A stretch of DNA of 64,000 nucleotides. Source: Vibrio galatheae. GTDB taxonomy: Bacteria; Pseudomonadota; Gammaproteobacteria; Enterobacterales; Vibrionaceae. Both the position numbers and the translations under genes were made by a program. The DNA lies in contig NZ_JXXV01000016.1 of the NCBI RefSeq assembly GCF_000967545.1, forward strand, positions 124,001 through 188,000, in the 5' to 3' direction. The notes below the pieces were generated by a model. It was not told the DNA's origin. It saw nothing but the letters and a program-made list of their open reading frames with translations, and did no database searches. Below are positions 17,707-27,878 of this stretch, one piece after another. Every line of letters begins with the position of its first letter. Positions within the stretch are counted from its first letter, which is position 1.

Positions 17707-17720
17707 TTGATGTAAATCAA
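17707..17720. promoter_or_regulatory. Perfect FNR box, proximal, upstream of cydA
   Basis: TTGAT-GTAA-ATCAA is a second perfect match, 50 bp (about five helical turns) from the first, so two FNR dimers would lie on the same DNA face. Which site activates and which represses cannot be told without the transcription start. Confidence 0.75.
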
Positions 17721-17796
17721 AGCGAAGCCTAACCATAAACCTTTTGAAACAATCAGTTTTTGCAAGTAATATTAGTTGCAGCTATATTAGCTGATG

Positions 17797-17812
17797 CTTA
17801 ACAATTAACTAA
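17797..17812 (-). promoter_or_regulatory. ArcA-like site upstream of cydA
   Basis: The reverse strand reads GTTAATTGTTAA, close to the ArcA repeat pattern (direct GTTAA elements about 11 bp apart are typical). ArcA activates cyd under low oxygen in E. coli. This is a weak motif match in AT-rich DNA. Confidence 0.4.
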
Positions 17813-17933
17813 CCGTTACGGTACATTTTTGCAACAGAGTGTCTATCTTTGATAACACTGGTTAAGTTTGTTCAACGCTTAATAACAATGCATTAATGAG
17901 AACAGTGTCTTCAGCCGACACATAGGAGTAATC

Positions 17934-19520
17934 ATGATCGATGTTGTTGATCTATCGCGACTGCAGTTTGCACTGACAGCGATGTATCACTTCCTATTCG
18001 TACCATTGACTCTCGGTATGGCCTTCTTACTGGCTATCATGGAATCAATGTACGTAATGACGAACAAGCAAATCTATAAGGACATGACAAAGTTCTGGGG
18101 CAAGCTATTCGGTATTAACTTTGCACTTGGTGTAGCGACCGGCCTTACCATGGAGTTCCAGTTTGGTACTAACTGGTCTTACTATTCGCATTACGTGGGT
18201 GATATTTTCGGTGCACCTCTCGCAATCGAAGCTCTAGTCGCCTTCTTCCTAGAATCCACTTTTGTCGGTTTATTCTTTTTTGGCTGGGATCGTCTATCTA
18301 AACGTCAACACTTAGTGGTGACCTGGTTGGTTGCATTGGGTTCTAACTTCTCTGCACTTTGGATCTTGGTGGCGAACGGATGGATGCAAAACCCGGTTGG
18401 CGCAGAATTTAACTTTGAAACCATGCGTATGGAGATGGTGAGCTTTGCTGAGGTGGTACTCAACCCAGTTGCTCAGGTTAAGTTCGTTCATACCGTTGCT
18501 TCTGGTTACACCACTGGCGCAATGTTTGTTCTTGGCATCAGCTCATACTACCTATTGAAAGGTCGTGATATTGCGTTTGCGCGTCGCTCTTTTGCTATCG
18601 CAGCCTCTTTCGGTATGGCGGCAATTCTATCGACAATCGTGCTTGGGGATGAATCAGGCTATGAGCTTGGTGAGGTACAAAAAGTGAAACTGGCTGCGGT
18701 TGAAGCTGAGTGGCACACTGAACCAGCACCTGCGGCGTTTACACTGTTTGGTATCCCTAATCAAGAAACTATGCATACCGATTACGCGATTAAGATTCCT
18801 TACGTGATGGGTATCATTGCTACCCGCTCAATTGATGAAGAAGTGACAGGCCTGCGTGACTTGCGCGCTGATCACGTTGATCGTATTCGCACGGGTATCT
18901 ACGCTTACGAGTTACTTGAAAAACTGCGTGCAGGTGACAAATCTGCAGAAAACATGGCTGCTTTTGATGAAGTGAAAGGTGATTTAGGCTATGGCTTACT
19001 GCTCAAGCGCTACACAGAAAATGTAGTCGATGCGACAGAAGAGCAAATTCAAGCGGCAGCGGATGACTCTATCCCAACTGTTTGGCCTCTATTCTGGTCG
19101 TTCCGTATCATGGTTGCGTGTGGCTTTATCATGCTGTTCGTCTTTGGTGCTGCATTTATCCAAACATGCCGTCAAAAAATCGAACAGAAACAATGGATTC
19201 TGAAAGCAGCGCTATTTAGTATTCCTTTGCCTTGGATTGCGGTAGAAGCTGGTTGGTTTGTCGCTGAGTTCGGTCGTCAGCCTTGGGCCGTGGGTGAAAT
19301 TCTCCCTGTTAACGTCGCAGCGTCGGCGTTAAGTGCTTCTGAAATTTGGACATCTCTGTTCGCAATCATTGCACTCTATACCGTGTTCTTAATTGCGGAA
19401 GTGTATCTAATGCTTAAATTCGCGCGTAAAGGACCGAGCAGCCTAAAAACTGGACGCTACCACTTTGAGCAAAACGCTGACTCTGTCGAAGATAAAGTTA
19501 GCCGCCAAGTTGAAGCGTAA
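17934..19520 (+). CDS. cydA: Cytochrome bd ubiquinol oxidase subunit I
   Basis: The heme- and quinol-binding subunit of the high-affinity inner-membrane terminal oxidase. The 528-aa product matches family length (522 in E. coli). H19 in [14 protein letters not shown] is the conserved heme ligand. The second His is in [10 protein letters not shown], and the Q-loop region is present between transmembrane helices 6 and 7. AGGAGT precedes the ATG. cydB, cydX and ybgE follow in one operon. Confidence 0.97.
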   Translation: MIDVVDLSRLQFALTAMYHFLFVPLTLGMAFLLAIMESMYVMTNKQIYKDMTKFWGKLFGINFALGVATGLTMEFQFGTNWSYYSHYVGDIFGAPLAIEALVAFFLESTFVGLFFFGWDRLSKRQHLVVTWLVALGSNFSALWILVANGWMQNPVGAEFNFETMRMEMVSFAEVVLNPVAQVKFVHTVASGYTTGAMFVLGISSYYLLKGRDIAFARRSFAIAASFGMAAILSTIVLGDESGYELGEVQKVKLAAVEAEWHTEPAPAAFTLFGIPNQETMHTDYAIKIPYVMGIIATRSIDEEVTGLRDLRADHVDRIRTGIYAYELLEKLRAGDKSAENMAAFDEVKGDLGYGLLLKRYTENVVDATEEQIQAAADDSIPTVWPLFWSFRIMVACGFIMLFVFGAAFIQTCRQKIEQKQWILKAALFSIPLPWIAVEAGWFVAEFGRQPWAVGEILPVNVAASALSASEIWTSLFAIIALYTVFLIAEVYLMLKFARKGPSSLKTGRYHFEQNADSVEDKVSRQVEA

Positions 19521-19537
19521 GGCAAGGAGAGACAAAT

Positions 19538-20674
19538 ATGTTTGATTACGAAATCTTGCGATTGATCTGGTGGGTACTGATCGGTGTTCTGATGGTCGGT
19601 TTCGCAGTGACAGATGGATTCGATATGGGTGTCGGTGCGCTGGTACCTGTTATCGGCAAAAACGATACCGAGCGTCGAGTGATGATTAACACCATTGCTC
19701 CACACTGGGATGGTAACCAAGTTTGGTTGATCACGGCAGGTGGCGCTCTGTTTGCGGCATGGCCTTTGGTCTACGCAACGTCGTTCTCAGGTTTTTACCT
19801 AGCGATGTACGTTACGCTTGCGGCATTGTGGCTACGCCCACTTGGCTTAGACTACCGTTCGAAGATCGAAGATCCTAAATGGCGTAATGCATGGGACTTC
19901 GCGATCTGCTTTAGTGGCGCTGTACCACCAATCATCTTTGGTGTGGCATTTGGTAACTTGCTCCAAGGTGTTCCTTTCGAGTTGAATGATCTGCTGATGT
20001 CTCAGTATAAAGGGTCGTTCTTCGCTCTATTGAACCCATTTGCACTGCTGTGTGGTGTGCTGAGCTTGCTGCTGTTCGTTCTACAAGGTGCGACTTGGCT
20101 TCAGATGAAGACCACAGAAGCGATTCACCAGCGCGCACGTAATGTTGCTCAAATCGCTGGCTTGGTTGCGACGGTACTGTTTGTACTTGGTGGTTTTTGG
20201 ATTCAGTCTATTGATGGCTATGTGATTACCAGTGCGATTGATACCATGGCTGACTCCAACCCACTAAATAAAGAAGTGGCCGTACAAGCCGGTGCTTGGA
20301 TGCAAAACTTTGAAACCTACCCAGCAATGTGGGCTGCACCAGCACTTGGCGTACTGATGCCTTTACTAGCTGTCCTTGCTTCACGTATTGAGCGTGGTGG
20401 TTTTGCATTCTTGTTCTCAAGCCTAGCTAACGCGGGTGTTATTTTGACAGCTGGGTTTGCGATGTTCCCGTTCGTGATGCCTTCAAGTCTAGTGCCAAGC
20501 CACAGCTTGACCATGTGGGATTCAACCGCAAGTGAACTTACACTGGGTCTGATGACACTTGTTGCAGCGGTTATGGTTCCGGTGATTCTTGGCTATACGA
20601 CGTGGACGTACTACAAAATGTTCGGTCGTCTTGATAAGAAACACATCGAAGACAACGACGTATCAGCTTACTAA
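19538..20674 (+). CDS. cydB: Cytochrome bd ubiquinol oxidase subunit II
   Basis: The second core subunit of cytochrome bd, 378 aa (379 in E. coli), with about eight to nine membrane helices. The family start MFDYEILRLIWWVLIGVLM and the DGFDMGVGAL segment in helix 1 are clear. AAGGAGAG precedes the ATG. The spacing of 17 nt from cydA and 12 nt to cydX indicates a single transcript. Confidence 0.97.
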   Translation: MFDYEILRLIWWVLIGVLMVGFAVTDGFDMGVGALVPVIGKNDTERRVMINTIAPHWDGNQVWLITAGGALFAAWPLVYATSFSGFYLAMYVTLAALWLRPLGLDYRSKIEDPKWRNAWDFAICFSGAVPPIIFGVAFGNLLQGVPFELNDLLMSQYKGSFFALLNPFALLCGVLSLLLFVLQGATWLQMKTTEAIHQRARNVAQIAGLVATVLFVLGGFWIQSIDGYVITSAIDTMADSNPLNKEVAVQAGAWMQNFETYPAMWAAPALGVLMPLLAVLASRIERGGFAFLFSSLANAGVILTAGFAMFPFVMPSSLVPSHSLTMWDSTASELTLGLMTLVAAVMVPVILGYTTWTYYKMFGRLDKKHIEDNDVSAY

Positions 20675-20686
20675 GGAGCAATTATT

Positions 20687-20794
20687 ATGTGGTATTTCGC
20701 ATGGATTCTGGGTGTATTGCTTGCTTGTGCATTCGGTATCATTAACGCTCTTTGGCTAGAGCACTCTGAAATGATGGATAAAGACAGTGAGTGA
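20687..20794 (+). CDS. cydX: Cytochrome bd small subunit CydX
   Basis: A 35-aa single-helix protein (MWYFAWILGVLLACAFGIIN and an acidic tail) that matches CydX/YbgT, needed for cytochrome bd assembly and activity. AAGGAGCA precedes the ATG. Its last 8 nt overlap ybgE, so translation is probably coupled. It is short enough to be missed by routine annotation. Confidence 0.95.
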   Translation: MWYFAWILGVLLACAFGIINALWLEHSEMMDKDSE

Positions 20795-21089
20795 TCTCGC
20801 TGTGCAAGTAGCTAAGCTGCATGCACCGGTTGATAAGGCTCTGTTTCGAGCCTTATCTTTGATCCTTGGTTTTTATCATGTCGCTATGGTGATGTGGGAT
20901 CCTGAGCTTTATTCAGCTTCAATTGGTGGTTTCAATGCCGTTATCTCACCGCTAATGATTTGGGCAATTTGTTCAAGCATGGTATTTGGGATTGGGTTCA
21001 AGCCTCACAATTGGTATTGGCAACTGCTATTTAGCCCGTATTGTTCACTTACGATTCTTGGTTACCTGACGGTACTGCGCGTAATGTAA
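20787..21089 (+). CDS. ybgE: Cyd operon protein YbgE
   Basis: A 100-aa membrane protein with about three helices, in the usual place after cydX. It starts with GTG inside the cydX stop region, a typical coupled overlap. Family members accompany cydAB, but their biochemical role is not established. A strong terminator follows and closes the cyd operon. Confidence 0.88.
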   Translation: MSDLAVQVAKLHAPVDKALFRALSLILGFYHVAMVMWDPELYSASIGGFNAVISPLMIWAICSSMVFGIGFKPHNWYWQLLFSPYCSLTILGYLTVLRVM

Positions 21090-21114
21090 CGGCTAAACTG
21101 CGCTCATAGTGATT

Positions 21115-21154
21115 AAAAAAAGTGCGACTCATTGAATGGGTTGCACTTTTTTTT
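21115..21154 (+). terminator. Terminator of the cyd operon
   Basis: A 14-bp stem with two G-U pairs (AAGTGCGACTCATT with AATGGGTTGCACTT), flanked by an A run and eight T. Confidence 0.92.
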
Positions 21155-21235
21155 GTTTCAAGCTTTGAATTCGCCTATTTACACTTGCATAGATAGTAAT
21201 GAGTTGCGTTATAGTAACTGTCTGGAAAATAAGTT

Positions 21236-21658
21236 GTGGACGTAAAAGTGCAAATGATATTTGAGTGGCCGGTGACGGTTTACTACGAAGACACCGATGC
21301 TGGTGGAGTGGTTTACCACTCTAACTATCTCAAATTCTTTGAACGAGCGAGAACCGAGCTGCTTCGCACAATAGGAGTCTCACAACAAGTCCTTTTGGAA
21401 CAAAACATTGGTTTTGTAGTCCGACACATGGACATCGATTTTTTACAGGGGGCTCGGCTGGACGATCACCTCATCGTAAGGACGCACGTTGCTGACCTTA
21501 AGAAAGCATCGCTCGTTTTCTGTCAGGAGATCGTTAATCCTGCAGGTAAGACATTGTGTAAAGCAATGGTTAAGGTAGCATGTATCGACAATCTAGAAAT
21601 GAGGCCAAAAGCAATGCCTCAATCAATCGTTATGGAGTTAATGGATAGTGAGCGCTGA
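21236..21658 (+). CDS. ybgC: Acyl-CoA thioesterase YbgC (Tol-Pal associated)
   Basis: A 140-aa hotdog-fold thioesterase. The active-site segment [24 protein letters not shown] near residues 14-37 is typical of the 4HBT/YbgC group. YbgC acts on acyl-CoA or acyl-ACP and associates with phospholipid synthesis enzymes in E. coli. The GTG at 21236 has GGAAA at a suitable distance; an internal ATG at 21254 is possible. A -10-like TATAGT lies at 21210. Its 3' end overlaps tolQ by 11 nt, so it begins the Tol-Pal operon. Confidence 0.92.
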   Translation: MDVKVQMIFEWPVTVYYEDTDAGGVVYHSNYLKFFERARTELLRTIGVSQQVLLEQNIGFVVRHMDIDFLQGARLDDHLIVRTHVADLKKASLVFCQEIVNPAGKTLCKAMVKVACIDNLEMRPKAMPQSIVMELMDSER

Positions 21659-22346
21659 TATTTCGATGCTCGACCTGTTTTTACAGGCCAGCCTGCTAGT
21701 AAAAATGGTTATGTTGATCCTGTTAGGTATGTCTATCGTATCTTGGGCCATGATCATAAAGCGCAGCAAAGTGCTGTCTCAGGCATCAAAAGACGCAGAG
21801 TCATTTGAAGATAAGTTTTGGTCAGGCACCGATCTCTCGATTTTGTACCAAAATGCTAAAAAGCGAAAAGATGACTTAGCGGGCACAGAGGAGATCTTTT
21901 ATGCCGGTTTCACTGAATTCGCTAGACTCCGCAAATCGAATGCCGACTCTCCTGACTTCATCATGGAAGGAACAGGGCGAGCAATGCGTGTTGCTGTTGC
22001 GCGTGAAGTCGATGATCTCGAAACCAATTTACCCTTCTTAGCCACGGTCGGTTCTATTAGCCCTTACATTGGTCTATTTGGCACTGTGTGGGGCATTATG
22101 CATGCCTTTATCGCGCTGGGTGAGGTTAAGCAAGCGACGTTGGCAATGGTAGCCCCAGGTATTGCAGAGGCACTGGTGGCCACCGCGATGGGTCTATTCG
22201 CTGCGATTCCCGCTGTCATGGCTTACAACCGCTTAAGCAACAAAGTTGGCAAACTTGAGCATAACTACGCAACATTTTCTGAAGAGTTCCACAGCATCTT
22301 GCATCGCCAAGCAATGGCTGGTCGAGATTCTGCGCATAAGGAATAG
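21648..22346 (+). CDS. tolQ: Tol-Pal system proton channel subunit TolQ
   Basis: A 232-aa inner-membrane protein with three transmembrane helices and a large cytoplasmic loop. It is homologous to ExbB and MotA. TolQR converts the proton motive force into movement of TolA during outer-membrane constriction. The conserved [20 protein letters not shown] segment forms helix 2, followed by [19 protein letters not shown] in helix 3. The start is a GTG inside the end of ybgC. Confidence 0.96.
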   Translation: MSADISMLDLFLQASLLVKMVMLILLGMSIVSWAMIIKRSKVLSQASKDAESFEDKFWSGTDLSILYQNAKKRKDDLAGTEEIFYAGFTEFARLRKSNADSPDFIMEGTGRAMRVAVAREVDDLETNLPFLATVGSISPYIGLFGTVWGIMHAFIALGEVKQATLAMVAPGIAEALVATAMGLFAAIPAVMAYNRLSNKVGKLEHNYATFSEEFHSILHRQAMAGRDSAHKE

Positions 22347-22351
22347 TGGTT

Positions 22352-22795
22352 ATGGCTGGTTACCAACCTAAAAAGCGCAAGATGACTGCCGAGATAAATG
22401 TCGTGCCATACATCGATGTAATGTTGGTACTGCTGATTATCTTCATGGTGACATCACCGTTTGTGACTCAAGGTGTTGATGTCGAGTTACCAAAAACCGC
22501 AACGGCTAAACCAGCCTCAGAGTTGGCAGGAGACAGCGACGCGAGCTTCATCATTGTAGAGATTGACAAAGATGGCAATCTTGGCCTGAGCGTCAACGAT
22601 GAGGAAGTCACCCGTGGGATTTCGCTGCAAGATGTGATCGTTCGTGTTAAAGCTGAATTGTCCTTGAAACCAGAATCGCCTGTCGCAGTGGGCGGAGATG
22701 CCGCAACGCCATACGCAGACGTCGTCTTAGTGTTGGATGAATTAAGTCGCGCTGGCATTCCAAAAGTAGGCTTGCTGACCGATATAAAGGAATAA
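22352..22795 (+). CDS. tolR: Tol-Pal system protein TolR
   Basis: A 147-aa ExbD/TolR protein with a short cytoplasmic N-terminus, one helix (PYIDVMLVLLIIFMVTSPF, with the proton-carrying Asp in YIDVML), and a periplasmic domain that binds peptidoglycan. A GTG at 22346 overlaps the tolQ stop, but AAGGA 9 nt upstream favours the ATG at 22352. Confidence 0.95.
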   Translation: MAGYQPKKRKMTAEINVVPYIDVMLVLLIIFMVTSPFVTQGVDVELPKTATAKPASELAGDSDASFIIVEIDKDGNLGLSVNDEEVTRGISLQDVIVRVKAELSLKPESPVAVGGDAATPYADVVLVLDELSRAGIPKVGLLTDIKE

Positions 22796-22801
22796 TCGTC
22801 G

Positions 22802-23875
22802 TTGCAGATGAAAGAGAAAAAAAACAAAAAGAGTGACTATAAGAAGCCGATAATCATATCGGCTGCTTTGCATGGGGTTCTTATTGCCGCTTTGATTTGG
22901 GGAACAGACTTCACTATGTCAAAACCTGAGCCAACCGGACGCATGGTTCAGGCGGTGGTGATTGACCCGAATCTTGTCAGACAGCAGGCTCAGCAGATCC
23001 GCAGTCAACGCGAAGAAGCAGCGAAGAAAGAACAAGATCGTTTAGATAAATTGCGCCGCGAGAGCGAGCAACTAGAAAAAAATCGCAAGGCGGAAGAAGA
23101 ACGTATTCGTAAGCTGAAAGAGCAGCAAGCCAAAGAAGCTAAAGCGGCACGTGAAGCCGAAAAGCAACGTATCGCGAAAGAGAAAGAGCGTAAAGCTGAA
23201 GAGCAGCGAGCGCGTGAAGAGAAACAACGCGTGGCTAAGCTTGAAGAAGAGCGCAAAGCGAAAGAGCAGGCGATTAAAAAGGCGGAACAAGAAAGGTTAG
23301 CCAAAGAGGCGGCAATTGCCAAAGCCGAGCAAGAACGTATCGCGCGTGAACAAGCGGCTAAAGAAGCAGAAGAAAAAGCGCGCCGTGAAGGTGAAGCAGC
23401 AGCAAAAGCAGAGCAAGATCGCATCGCGAAAGAAAAAGCAGCGCAAGAGGCAGCAGAGAAAGCGCGCCAAGAGAAAGAACGTCTTGAACGTTTGGAGCGA
23501 GAGCGCAAAGAGCAAGAAGCGGCACTAAACGACATTTTTGCTGGTTTAGAGTCGGAAGCAGAAGCAAATACTTCAGCGCGTTCAAGTCATGTGGCAAGTG
23601 AAACGGATCGATATGGTGCGATTTATACCCAACTCATCCAGCAGAACCTCCTATTAGAGGACAGCTTTAGGGGAAAGTCTTGTCGAGTTAACCTGCGTTT
23701 GATACCAACTGGGTCAGACGCCATTGTTGGCAATCTTGCGGTTTTGGATGGTGACAGCCGCCTATGCGCTGCAACCAAACGCGCAGTGGCACAAGTGAAT
23801 AGCTTCCCATTGCCTAAAGATCCAGATGTTGTCAATAAACTGAAAGATATCAATTTAACCGTAGTACCTGAGTGA
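22802..23875 (+). CDS. tolA: Tol-Pal system protein TolA
   Basis: A 357-aa protein that spans the periplasm between TolQR and TolB/Pal. It has one N-terminal helix (about residues 17-33), then a long lysine/glutamate/alanine-rich coiled helix (about 60-245) built of imperfect repeats, then a globular C-terminal domain with two cysteines. The TTG at 22802 has AAAGGA 10 nt upstream; the ATG at 22808 is the alternative. The repetitive coding explains several long ORFs on other frames, which are not genes. Confidence 0.95.
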   Translation: MQMKEKKNKKSDYKKPIIISAALHGVLIAALIWGTDFTMSKPEPTGRMVQAVVIDPNLVRQQAQQIRSQREEAAKKEQDRLDKLRRESEQLEKNRKAEEERIRKLKEQQAKEAKAAREAEKQRIAKEKERKAEEQRAREEKQRVAKLEEERKAKEQAIKKAEQERLAKEAAIAKAEQERIAREQAAKEAEEKARREGEAAAKAEQDRIAKEKAAQEAAEKARQEKERLERLERERKEQEAALNDIFAGLESEAEANTSARSSHVASETDRYGAIYTQLIQQNLLLEDSFRGKSCRVNLRLIPTGSDAIVGNLAVLDGDSRLCAATKRAVAQVNSFPLPKDPDVVNKLKDINLTVVPE

Positions 23876-23888
23876 TAAGGAAAAGCTT

Positions 23889-25241
23889 GTGTTAAAGCGA
23901 CTAGTAATAGGATGTATGCTCACAATGTTGGGTGTGTTTCAAACCGCAAATGCGGCATTGGAACTAGTGATTACAGACGGCATCGATTCGGCACGTCCAA
24001 TCGCCATCGTACCATTTAAATGGGAAGGCAATACTCCGCTTCCTGAAGATGTGTCAAATGTCATTGCTTCTGACCTGCAGCGCAGTGGTAAATTTAGCCC
24101 TGTGGCAACCAACAAAATGCCTCAAACGCCATACAGTGAAGCGGAAGTAGACTTTAATGCTTGGACAGGGCTTGGTGTTGATGCTTTGGTGACCGGTTCA
24201 ATCTCGCAAAATGCGGAAGGTAACTACGTGATAAACTACCAACTGGTAGACGTGGTGCGTGGTCAGTTAACTCAAGGCCAAAGCAAGTCTCTAAGTGGCG
24301 ATGGTCAACTTGTGTTATCGAAAGATCATGTCATCTTTAATAAAAAAGCGACCGTTCCGGGTAAACGTCTTAGAGAGTATGCGCACCGCATCTCAGATCT
24401 AGTCTATGAAGCATTAACCGGGGAAAAGGGCGCGTTCTTAACTCGCATCGCTTATGTTGTTGTCAACGACAAAGATAGCTTCCCATACCAACTGCGTGTA
24501 GCGGATTACGACGGATTTAATGAGCGTCTCGTGCTTCGTTCAAAGCAGCCGTTGATGTCACCAGCATGGTCACCAGATGGCAAAAAGATTGCGTATGTCA
24601 GTTTTCAAAATGGTCAAGCAGAGATATTTATCATGGATATCTATTCTGGTGCACGCGAAAAAGTGACGTCATACCCTCGTCACAATGGTGCGCCAAGATT
24701 CTCGCCTGATGGCAGTCAACTGGCGTTGGTTTTGTCGAAAACGGGCAGCTTGCAAGTTTATACTCTCGATCTCAACACCAGAAAGCTGACGCAAATTACC
24801 CGTGGTCGATCGAATAATACTGAACCATTTTGGCACCCAGATGGTAAATCTCTGATCTTTACCTCGGATCGGGGTGGAAAACCTCAGATTTATCAAGTAG
24901 ATTTGGCAAGTAATTCGACCAAGCGTTTAACATGGCAAGGCAGCCAAAACCTTGGTGGGCAAATTACACCTGATGGTCGCTTTATCGTAATGGTTCATCG
25001 CAGCAACTCTGGATTCAATCTTGCCAAGCTTGATATGGAAACCGGTGCATTGCAGATTCTGACAAAAACTTTGTTAGATGAGTCGCCAAGTATCGCGCCA
25101 AATGGTGGTATGGTCATTTATAGTTCGATTTATAACCAGACTAATGTTCTGTCAATGGTCTCCATTGATGGGCGCTTTAAAGCAAGGTTACCAGCAACAA
25201 ATGGTCGAGTTCGTGCTCCTGCATGGTCACCGTTTTTGTAG
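23889..25241 (+). CDS. tolB: Tol-Pal system beta-propeller protein TolB
   Basis: A 450-aa periplasmic protein with a signal peptide (cleavage near ANA/ALEL, residue 23), an N-terminal alpha/beta domain, and a six-bladed propeller with [10 protein letters not shown]-type repeats from about residue 220. TolB competes with peptidoglycan for Pal and binds the TolA C-terminus. The start is GTG with AAGG upstream. Confidence 0.97.
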   Translation: MLKRLVIGCMLTMLGVFQTANAALELVITDGIDSARPIAIVPFKWEGNTPLPEDVSNVIASDLQRSGKFSPVATNKMPQTPYSEAEVDFNAWTGLGVDALVTGSISQNAEGNYVINYQLVDVVRGQLTQGQSKSLSGDGQLVLSKDHVIFNKKATVPGKRLREYAHRISDLVYEALTGEKGAFLTRIAYVVVNDKDSFPYQLRVADYDGFNERLVLRSKQPLMSPAWSPDGKKIAYVSFQNGQAEIFIMDIYSGAREKVTSYPRHNGAPRFSPDGSQLALVLSKTGSLQVYTLDLNTRKLTQITRGRSNNTEPFWHPDGKSLIFTSDRGGKPQIYQVDLASNSTKRLTWQGSQNLGGQITPDGRFIVMVHRSNSGFNLAKLDMETGALQILTKTLLDESPSIAPNGGMVIYSSIYNQTNVLSMVSIDGRFKARLPATNGRVRAPAWSPFL

Positions 25242-25272
25242 CAAGTAAGTATCAATAACAAAGGAAACAACA

Positions 25273-25800
25273 ATGCAACTTAACAAAGTTCTTAAAGGGC
25301 TTCTAATTGCGCTACCAGTTCTAGCGGTTACAGCATGTAGCTCAAGTGATGACGCAGCAAGCAACACGGGTTCTTCTGAAACCAACCAAGTTCAAACGAC
25401 AGATAACACTGCGGTATCTCCAATTGAAGCGAATGGCATGCTGACTGAGCAAGAGCTTAAAGAGCAAGCTCTTCGTGAATCACAAACAATCTATTTCGCG
25501 TTTGACAATGCTACGATTGCAGGCGATTACGAAGAGATGCTAGCGGCACACGCAGCATACCTAAGCAAGAACCCAGCGCTAGACGTGACTATCGAAGGTC
25601 ATGCTGATGAGCGTGGTACTCCAGAGTACAACATCGCGCTAGGTGAACGTCGTGCAGCAGCAGTGGCGAAATATCTACAAGCGCTAGGTGTTCAAGCTGA
25701 TCAGATCTCTATCGTAAGCTACGGTGAAGAGAAACCACTTCTTCTAGGTCAATCAGAAGATGTATACGCTAAGAACCGCCGCGCAGTTCTAGTGTACTAA
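25273..25800 (+). CDS. pal: Peptidoglycan-associated lipoprotein Pal
   Basis: A 175-aa outer-membrane lipoprotein. The lipobox VTAC places the lipidated cysteine near residue 22. A flexible serine/threonine-rich linker follows, then an OmpA-like domain with the meso-diaminopimelate binding segment [14 protein letters not shown] near 115-128. AAGGAAAC precedes the ATG. Codon use is strongly biased, consistent with high expression. Confidence 0.97.
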   Translation: MQLNKVLKGLLIALPVLAVTACSSSDDAASNTGSSETNQVQTTDNTAVSPIEANGMLTEQELKEQALRESQTIYFAFDNATIAGDYEEMLAAHAAYLSKNPALDVTIEGHADERGTPEYNIALGERRAAAVAKYLQALGVQADQISIVSYGEEKPLLLGQSEDVYAKNRRAVLVY

Positions 25801-25815
25801 TCAAGGGATTAGCCT

Positions 25816-26586
25816 ATGTTCAGTAACCTTAAGCGCGTTGTTACGCTTACGTTACTGGCAAGTGCAGCGAGTAGTGTACTCGCTGCACCAGCTCCAGTAT
25901 CCGATCTAAGCGGTAGCAATGCTGCCACTCCATCGTCTTCGGTTCGCACTAACGAAACGGACGTCCAGCGCTTAGAGCGCTTATTGGAGAACCGAAACCG
26001 AGTCCAGTTGCAAATGCAACAGCAGCTCGATGAAATGGCTCTTGAGATCAGCGACCTACGTGGTCAGTTGGAAAAGAGCAACTATGACATGCAACAGATG
26101 TTGCAGCGTCAAAGAGAATTATTTATCGAGTTGGATAAAGTGCGTAGCCAAGCGTCAGTACCTGCTGTTGCTGTAACAGCGGATAACACTGACGACATTC
26201 CAGCAGGTACATTCAGTTCGAATGCGGATGAGCAAACCGCTTATCAAAATGCAGTCGATTTGATCCTTAAAAAGCGTGACTACACAGGCGCGATTGCTGC
26301 GCTGCAGCAGTTCCAGAAGGATTACCCAGACTCGACATTTGCACCCAATACCCATTACTGGTTAGGGCAACTTTATTTTGCTAAGAAACAAGATAAAGAA
26401 GCTGTTAAGAGCTTTGCAGCGGTGATTGCGTACGAAGATTCTAACAAGCGTGCAGATGCGTTAGTTAAATTGGGTGATATCGCCCTGCGTAACAACAATG
26501 CTGAGCAAGCGAAAAAATATTATCAGCAGGTGGTAGACGAATATCCAAGTAGTGCGTCAGCCAAATTAGCGCAGCAACACTTGTAA
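25816..26586 (+). CDS. cpoB: Cell division coordinator CpoB (YbgF)
   Basis: A 256-aa periplasmic protein with a signal peptide ending near VLAA (residue 24), a coiled-coil trimerisation region (about 48-100), and three TPR repeats towards the C-terminus. CpoB links PBP1B and Tol function in E. coli. It is the last gene of the Tol-Pal unit and is followed by a terminator. Confidence 0.94.
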   Translation: MFSNLKRVVTLTLLASAASSVLAAPAPVSDLSGSNAATPSSSVRTNETDVQRLERLLENRNRVQLQMQQQLDEMALEISDLRGQLEKSNYDMQQMLQRQRELFIELDKVRSQASVPAVAVTADNTDDIPAGTFSSNADEQTAYQNAVDLILKKRDYTGAIAALQQFQKDYPDSTFAPNTHYWLGQLYFAKKQDKEAVKSFAAVIAYEDSNKRADALVKLGDIALRNNNAEQAKKYYQQVVDEYPSSASAKLAQQHL

Positions 26587-26606
26587 TCTTTGTTGCAAGT
26601 TAAAGG

Positions 26607-26630
26607 AGGAGTGCTTAGCGCTCCTTTTTT
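26607..26630 (+). terminator. Terminator of the Tol-Pal operon
   Basis: Stem AGGAGTGC with GCGCTCCT (one G-U pair), TTA loop and a T run. Confidence 0.88.
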
Positions 26631-26715
26631 GTTTTCCTGTCTTTCGAAACTGGCATCATACTGGCTGTTGGGGTTACAATACTCGGATTACTGGAAGTAG
26701 CGTAGCGCAAGAGCA

Positions 26716-27777
26716 ATGAGCCACATATTAGATAAAATTGACACAGTTTACCCGTTCCCACCTAAGCCAATCCCGCTGACAGAAGAACAAAAACAAGCAC
26801 ATATTGAAAACATCAAAATGTTGCTCAAAGAAAAAGATGCGGTACTGATTGCGCACTATTATACCGATCCTGAAATTCAAGCTCTGGCTGAAGAAACAGG
26901 TGGGTTTGTTGGTGACTCACTTGAAATGGCCAAATTTGGCAATCGCCACCCTGCAAGTACGCTAATTATCGGTGGTGTCCGTTTTATGGGGGAATCGGCA
27001 AAAATTCTTACCCCAGAAAAGCGCATCCTAATGCCAACACTCGAAGCGGAATGTTCGCTCGACCTCGGATGTCCTGCAGATAAGTTTACTGAGTTTTGTG
27101 ATGCTCACCCTGATCATACGGTGGTGGTGTATGCTAACACCTCAGCCGCAGTAAAAGCCCGTGCAGATTGGGTGGTAACATCAAGCATCGCGTTAGAAAT
27201 TGTCGAACATCTCGACGCTGAAGATAAACCCATTATTTGGGGGCCAGATCGTCATTTAGGCTCATACATCGCCAACCAAACGGGTGCTGATATGCTGCTT
27301 TGGCAAGGTGAGTGTGTGGTTCACGACGAGTTTTCTGCAGATGCACTGCGTAAAATGAAAGGTCTATACCCAGATGCGGCTATTTTGGTTCACCCAGAAT
27401 CACCAGCGAGTGTGGTTGAATTAGCTGATGCAGTCGGCTCAACCAGTCAACTGATCAAAGCCGCAAAAGAGTTACCGCATCAGCAAATGATTGTTGCCAC
27501 AGATAAAGGCATTTTCTTTAAAATGCAGCAGCTAGTGCCGGATAAAGAGTTAATCGAAGCACCAACAGCAGGCGCTGGTGCCACTTGCCGCAGTTGCGCG
27601 CACTGTCCTTGGATGGCAATGAATGGATTAAAAGCGATTGAAGCAGCACTGCGTGATGGTGGCGAAGAGCACGAAATTTTTGTTGATGAAGAGCTACGTG
27701 TTAAGTCATTGATCCCATTGAATCGTATGCTTGATTTTGCCGAGCAGTTGAATGTGCAGGTCAAAGGCAACGCGTAA
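26716..27777 (+). CDS. nadA: Quinolinate synthase NadA
   Basis: An oxygen-sensitive [4Fe-4S] enzyme that condenses iminoaspartate with dihydroxyacetone phosphate to quinolinate in NAD synthesis. The 353-aa product has the tandem structure of the family, [13 protein letters not shown] near residue 42, and the cluster cysteines in [11 protein letters not shown] and [12 protein letters not shown]. It lies after cpoB as in many gammaproteobacteria, but with its own terminator and spacing, so it is probably a separate transcript. Confidence 0.97.
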   Translation: MSHILDKIDTVYPFPPKPIPLTEEQKQAHIENIKMLLKEKDAVLIAHYYTDPEIQALAEETGGFVGDSLEMAKFGNRHPASTLIIGGVRFMGESAKILTPEKRILMPTLEAECSLDLGCPADKFTEFCDAHPDHTVVVYANTSAAVKARADWVVTSSIALEIVEHLDAEDKPIIWGPDRHLGSYIANQTGADMLLWQGECVVHDEFSADALRKMKGLYPDAAILVHPESPASVVELADAVGSTSQLIKAAKELPHQQMIVATDKGIFFKMQQLVPDKELIEAPTAGAGATCRSCAHCPWMAMNGLKAIEAALRDGGEEHEIFVDEELRVKSLIPLNRMLDFAEQLNVQVKGNA

Positions 27778-27802
27778 ACGGGCTTTTGTCACAGATCTCA
27801 AG

Positions 27803-27827
27803 ACCAGCCACTTTGGCTGGTTTTTTT
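27803..27827 (+). terminator. Terminator after nadA
   Basis: Stem ACCAGCC with GGCTGGT, short loop and seven T. Confidence 0.9.
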
Positions 27828-27878
27828 GTATCGATGAATGCGTTTAAATAAACTCACTCGTATAAATTAAGGCGCTTT

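Noticed and set aside
23005-23597. Several serine/phenylalanine/leucine-rich minus-strand ORFs opposite tolA
   Set aside because: They arise from the repetitive Lys/Glu/Ala codons of the TolA coiled helix.
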